Assembly: GCA_029378245.1 (NCBI GenBank)
Contig: JARKIF010000413.1
Coordinates: forward strand, 1-20,363
Direction of reading: 5' to 3'
DNA length: 20,363 nucleotides
Source of the DNA: Roridomyces roridus
Lineage: Eukaryota; Basidiomycota; Agaricomycetes; Agaricales; Mycenaceae
The position numbers were made by a program, and so were the translations under genes. Shown in pieces: positions 17,533 through 20,363 of this stretch (the first letter of the stretch is position 1; the number at the start of each line of letters is the position of its first letter). The notes beneath the pieces were generated by a model. That model made no database searches. It had not been told where the DNA came from and saw only the letters and a list, made by a program, of their open reading frames with translations.

Positions 17533-17712
17533 ATTTGCTGCGGGCGGACATTCAAGCTGCAATGGCTGTTGACGGTACATCTTCCGTTCCGACGGACACA
17601 GCGTATCCGTAAACACTGGAATCGGAACAGGGAGGCCAAGGTTTCGCGCGACGGGACCGACTCGGAGATCGAGCCTGCGGCGGGGCAGCTACTGTTGGCT
17701 GAATGGAAGTGA
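17533..17712 (+). pseudogene. C-terminal YTH half, open 3' fragment (copy 5)
   Basis: An uninterrupted 60-codon frame encodes the second half of the YTH domain: GRTFKLQWLLTVHLPFRRTQ, RIRKHWNRNREAKVSRDGTD, then SEIEPAAGQLLLAEWK and a stop at 17710-17712. Two extra residues (DS) lie in the SRDGTxxEIEP loop compared with copies 2 and 3. There is a stop at 17530-17532 just upstream, and no other YTH or RRM sequence is near. It is a truncated copy that keeps the full family C-terminus missing from copy 2. The 3' flank (GAGGTGCGAAACTTGTAT) matches copy 2. Confidence 0.75.
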
Positions 17713-17756
17713 ATGGAGGTGCGAAACTTGTATCACGGTGCCACCTTGTGCCGCCT

Positions 17757-18291
17757 TAAATACCATTATCTGCCAATGCTTGGGGCTTGAAGATGCAGCG
17801 AGGCTCCTTTCATTTTGATTCAAACTCGAGGACCGCGAAAGAACCAGTTTATTGGAGCCAGGGACGATTTTATTACTTGAAATTCGCGGCAGTTTGCAGC
17901 AGATTGCAGCGAAGTTTGTGGCCAGACTGAGCGATGAGATCGACGTGATGGTATTGGGAGGCGATTGGCCTGCGTCCGGCGTCCAGTGCTTCTGCCGGTG
18001 ACATCTAGGGGCTTTCAGACGCTTGGACTCGTTCGTCCACAGTAGTTGGATTTGGCTGAACAGCGAGAAATGCAGAAATTCACCACCCGGTAGCTTGAAC
18101 TGCATGACTCAATTATATCGCGCTGTGCGGCGGCCTAGTAAGCTGCTCGACACACCGTCTTGACGAAAGATTTGCGGACATTCTGTGGCTGGCCACCCGG
18201 ATTGTGTTAGCGCCGTCTTTTTGACCTTCAACATTGGATTGCAGAGACACGAACTTGACTGTATTTATTGACCAAATCTTGCTAAACCGCT
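17757..18291. other. Intergenic, no supported gene
   Basis: A 138-codon minus-strand frame (17689-18105) overlaps the YTH tail in antisense and has Ser/Asn-rich random composition. Nothing else is supported. Confidence 0.5.
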
Positions 18292-19539
18292 TCAACCAGT
18301 TCCACATCGACTCCATGCCCAACATTCTGCCGAAAAAAGGCTTTGCGAAAGCCTCAACTTGGCAACCGCTTCTTGATTTTCCCGCTTCCATTGCACGATA
18401 CCCCGCAGAGCATCGTACACATCGTCAACGTCTAGTCCCAACGGCCAGACGGTGATGGTTCGCAACAGCGGCCAGGGCCGTGAATTGCGACCCAGCGTTT
18501 CTGCGAGCATCCGTGCCGTGAAGCACTGGTTGATGAGCGACCAATGACAGGAGGGGGAAGGTATGGAGAGGAGACGCTATTGTCTGGTAATCCTCACAAA
18601 TAGAAGGGTCCCCCTTGCATTGGACCGTCTCTGGTCTCTTGTTAATGAACAAGAGTGATTTCAATTCCGGAAACGACAATTGGGAGTTGAAGAGTACGGA
18701 AATCTGATCGCCGTGACAGTCGTACAGGGTAAGATCGGAGAGGGCGGGAGTATCGAAACAACTGAGTACGTCCAAGAGAGCGCGGTCGTCATCCCCACAG
18801 TGGTGCAGTTGGATATGGGTGAGGCACCTGGAGGAAATCCCAGTGCCCGCCGCGGCGGAAATCCCACTGAGGTCGAGGCTCAAAGAGTCAAGGAGGTGAG
18901 TTGATTGGTTATCTCGGTGAAGATTTGCGAGCGCCCGTTGCCTAGACTCGCGGCATTCTTGAATTGGACGTGTGTGATGGAGTTCATCCACGGCCGAGGC
19001 TGAGCGCCCGTGAAGCAGTAGGACATGCTGAGGGAGTATATCTTTGCGGCTCCAAGCGAGAACAAATCGTCGGGAAGTCGGTACGGATCGTCAAAGTTAT
19101 TGGGTCTGGTAACGACCTCGAAGTGTTGTAAACGGGGCACCGCGACATTTCGAAAGGGACCCAACATCTGGTCCAAGTCATTGATATCATCGGCAGCGAC
19201 AGTTACTCGCGAAATACGAATGTCATACAGAGTCAGCAGAGGGAGACCCCCGGTCAAAATCTCCGTCGAACGACCCGGGGCCCGCAATGTGACCCAGATT
19301 TCGCGTGCCGCTGACCGTTCAAGGTAGATTTGGGAGAGGTTTGTGGAGTTTTCACTCGTGGCATCCAACTCCACCTTTGTCCAGAGCTCCGGCGACCCTA
19401 TGACTGCGTGGCGAAAGCGGCAGCATATACTGGACAAATGAGTTCTGATTTGGAATTTCCCTCGTCTCCGTTCTGACTTGCCACCTCAATCTCTACGATG
19501 AGCTCGTTTGGAGGGAAAGGATGGGATTTGGGCAGCCAT
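18292..19539 (-). pseudogene. F-box-like/LRR protein gene, frameshifted copy
   Basis: This copy is collinear with the intact F-box gene. The start near 19539 reads MAAQIPSFP; NELIVEIEVASQ follows in a shifted frame. LSSICCRFRHAVIGSPELWT (the F-box end) and a long clean segment follow, with WVTLRAPGRSTEILTGG, VPRLQHFEVVTRPNNF and ITHVQFKNAASLGNGRSQIF. A frame change near 18880-18895 leads to LDSLSLDLSGISAAAG, LTHIQLHHCGDD and LTLYDCHGDQISVLFNSQL. Another near 18545 leads to ARMLAETLGRNSRPWPLLRT and ITVWPLGLDVDDVYDALRGI, ending RLSQSLFSAECW near 18292. The intact gene has VLGSDLRSSLRTVVLWPLDE at the matching place. At least three frame changes make a full product impossible as written. Confidence 0.8.
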
Positions 19540-20161
19540 GGTGGAGGCAAGAGCCAAGAAAGAACTGCTGCCGGCGATCACAATTTGATCACAATTCACG
19601 GCACCTTGTCAACGCTTTGGTTGGCGACTCTCATGGCCCTCCGAAGCCTTGGAATGCAGTCCGACCAGTTCACAGAGACTAAAATCGACATTTTCTCCCA
19701 CCAAACCGCCCTGGAAGCACTCGCAGCTCGCCCATCTGGAACATTTTATTCAACCTGTGCTCCCTTTCCACCGCAGGAGATGGGAGGCGTACAACTGAAG
19801 TAGTCGCCTCTCGACCATATCACAAAATCTCCAACGCTACCTTCTCTGGGCGCTTGATCCTGATCTTCATCATGAGGTCCAGCGGGCTGGGTGATGGTCT
19901 GCAGTCAAATTGGAATAAATTTTGAGACGTTGCGCAGGCGGTGAGAAGAACAGGTGCCATGTGCGACTTATTCAAAGCCGATGCCCAACCACATGAACTT
20001 CAAGAATTTTCTCGTGTTTAACAATGTTACACTTGCTATAACCTTGTTCAACGTTCAACCTTCGCCTTGGTCGAAGAGGCAGAACGTAGACGCGCCACAA
20101 ATTAACGCCCGCCAAAGGCGATACTCTTTCGCACCACATTCCCAAAAATCAGCCATCGTAT
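19540..20161. other. Upstream of the F-box pseudogene; intergenic
   Basis: The stretch contains the promoter side of the F-box pseudogene and the 3' flank of the next minus-strand gene. A 101-codon plus-strand frame from 19498 begins in the antisense of the F-box start and is not supported as a gene. Confidence 0.5.
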
Positions 20162-20363
20162 CTACACACAGTTCAGCAACATAAAGAAAGAAGAGAAACT
20201 CGACACGTACGCCCACAGTGCACTTGCACTTCCAGATGCCTCAATCTCATCTGCTCCCAAAAGCTCTACAAGCACCGCATGCTCTTGCCAGAATTCCCGC
20301 TCAAACAAGCTCGCCGAAGGCCTGAAAGTCGGGAGCGTCTCTTGGCGGCTACGTTTCCAACGC
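20162..20363 (-). CDS. F-box-like family protein, C-terminal end (partial at right edge)
   Basis: An open minus-strand frame enters from the right edge and ends at TAG (20162-20164). It reads WKRSRQETLPTFRPSASLFE, then REFWQEHAVLVELLGADEIE, then a hydrophobic end (ALWAYVSSFSSFFMLLNCV). LFEREFWQEHAV closely matches LFEREHWNRMNVV of the degraded F-box copy at 6.86 kb, and fits the LFE..W pattern of the intact F-box protein. I infer it is the C-terminus of another member of this group. The F-box itself would lie outside the window, so assignment rests on this short block. Confidence 0.5.
   Translation of the reverse strand, partial: RWKRSRQETLPTFRPSASLFEREFWQEHAVLVELLGADEIEASGSASALWAYVSSFSSFFMLLNCV

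Noticed and set aside
19498..19803. Plus-strand 101-codon frame
   Set aside because: It begins inside the antisense of the F-box start codon region and has no motif or splice evidence.
1..20363. Search for tRNA, rRNA, CRISPR arrays and a defence or biosynthetic system
   Set aside because: No box A/box B pairs with cloverleaf potential, no spaced repeats and no nuclease, transposase or biosynthetic enzyme motifs were seen. The unusual content is the decaying YTH/F-box cluster instead.

Overview
The window looks like genomic DNA of a filamentous basidiomycete, probably an Agaricomycete. Introns are short (44 to 70 nt, GT..AG), intergenic spaces are small, and the recognisable families are basidiomycete-type: an RRM+YTH RNA-binding protein, F-box-like proteins with leucine-rich repeats, a TRA2-like splicing factor, and a single-pass membrane protein with a beta-sandwich-like ectodomain and a proline-rich tail. 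No sign of bacterial organisation, tRNA, rRNA or CRISPR was seen. I cannot name the species.

Layout. 1-1247 (minus) is the 5' part of an RRM+YTH gene copy (copy 1), broken by several one-base indels and running off the left edge. 1248-3100 is mostly gene-free, with possible coding relics. 3122-3632 (minus) is a mitochondrial GGQ release-factor homologue of the ICT1/Pth4 type that appears to have lost an internal exon. 4032-5400 (plus) is an apparently intact five-exon membrane protein gene, convergent with 5687-6559 (minus), an apparently intact five-exon TRA2-like gene. These look like the ordinary, conserved part of the window.

From about 6.8 kb to the right end the window is a duplicated and decaying gene cluster. 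It holds a degraded F-box-like gene (6856-7760, minus), an intact F-box-like gene (7763-9007, minus), the best preserved RRM+YTH gene (copy 2, 9399-11297, plus, with a frameshift just before its normal C-terminus), a badly broken RRM+YTH copy (copy 3, 11741-13574, plus), a roughly 600-bp element with inverted ends, two 3' tails of further YTH copies (about 14.27 kb and 17.53-17.71 kb), an F-box relic (about 15.8-16.35 kb), an F-box pseudogene (18292-19539, minus) and the C-terminal end of another F-box-like gene at the right edge (20162-20363, minus).

How it fits together. The F-box gene and YTH copy 2 are divergent neighbours, and a similar minus-strand F-box relic followed by a plus-strand YTH tail recurs at 16-17.7 kb. 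This suggests that an F-box/YTH pair was duplicated as a unit and then decayed. The YTH copies look mosaic, as expected from gene conversion. YTH proteins bind N6-methyladenosine in RNA, and F-box proteins recruit substrates to SCF ubiquitin ligases. No direct functional link between the two families can be shown from sequence alone. Many breaks are single-base indels, some in homopolymers, so assembly error must be excluded before every copy is called a pseudogene.
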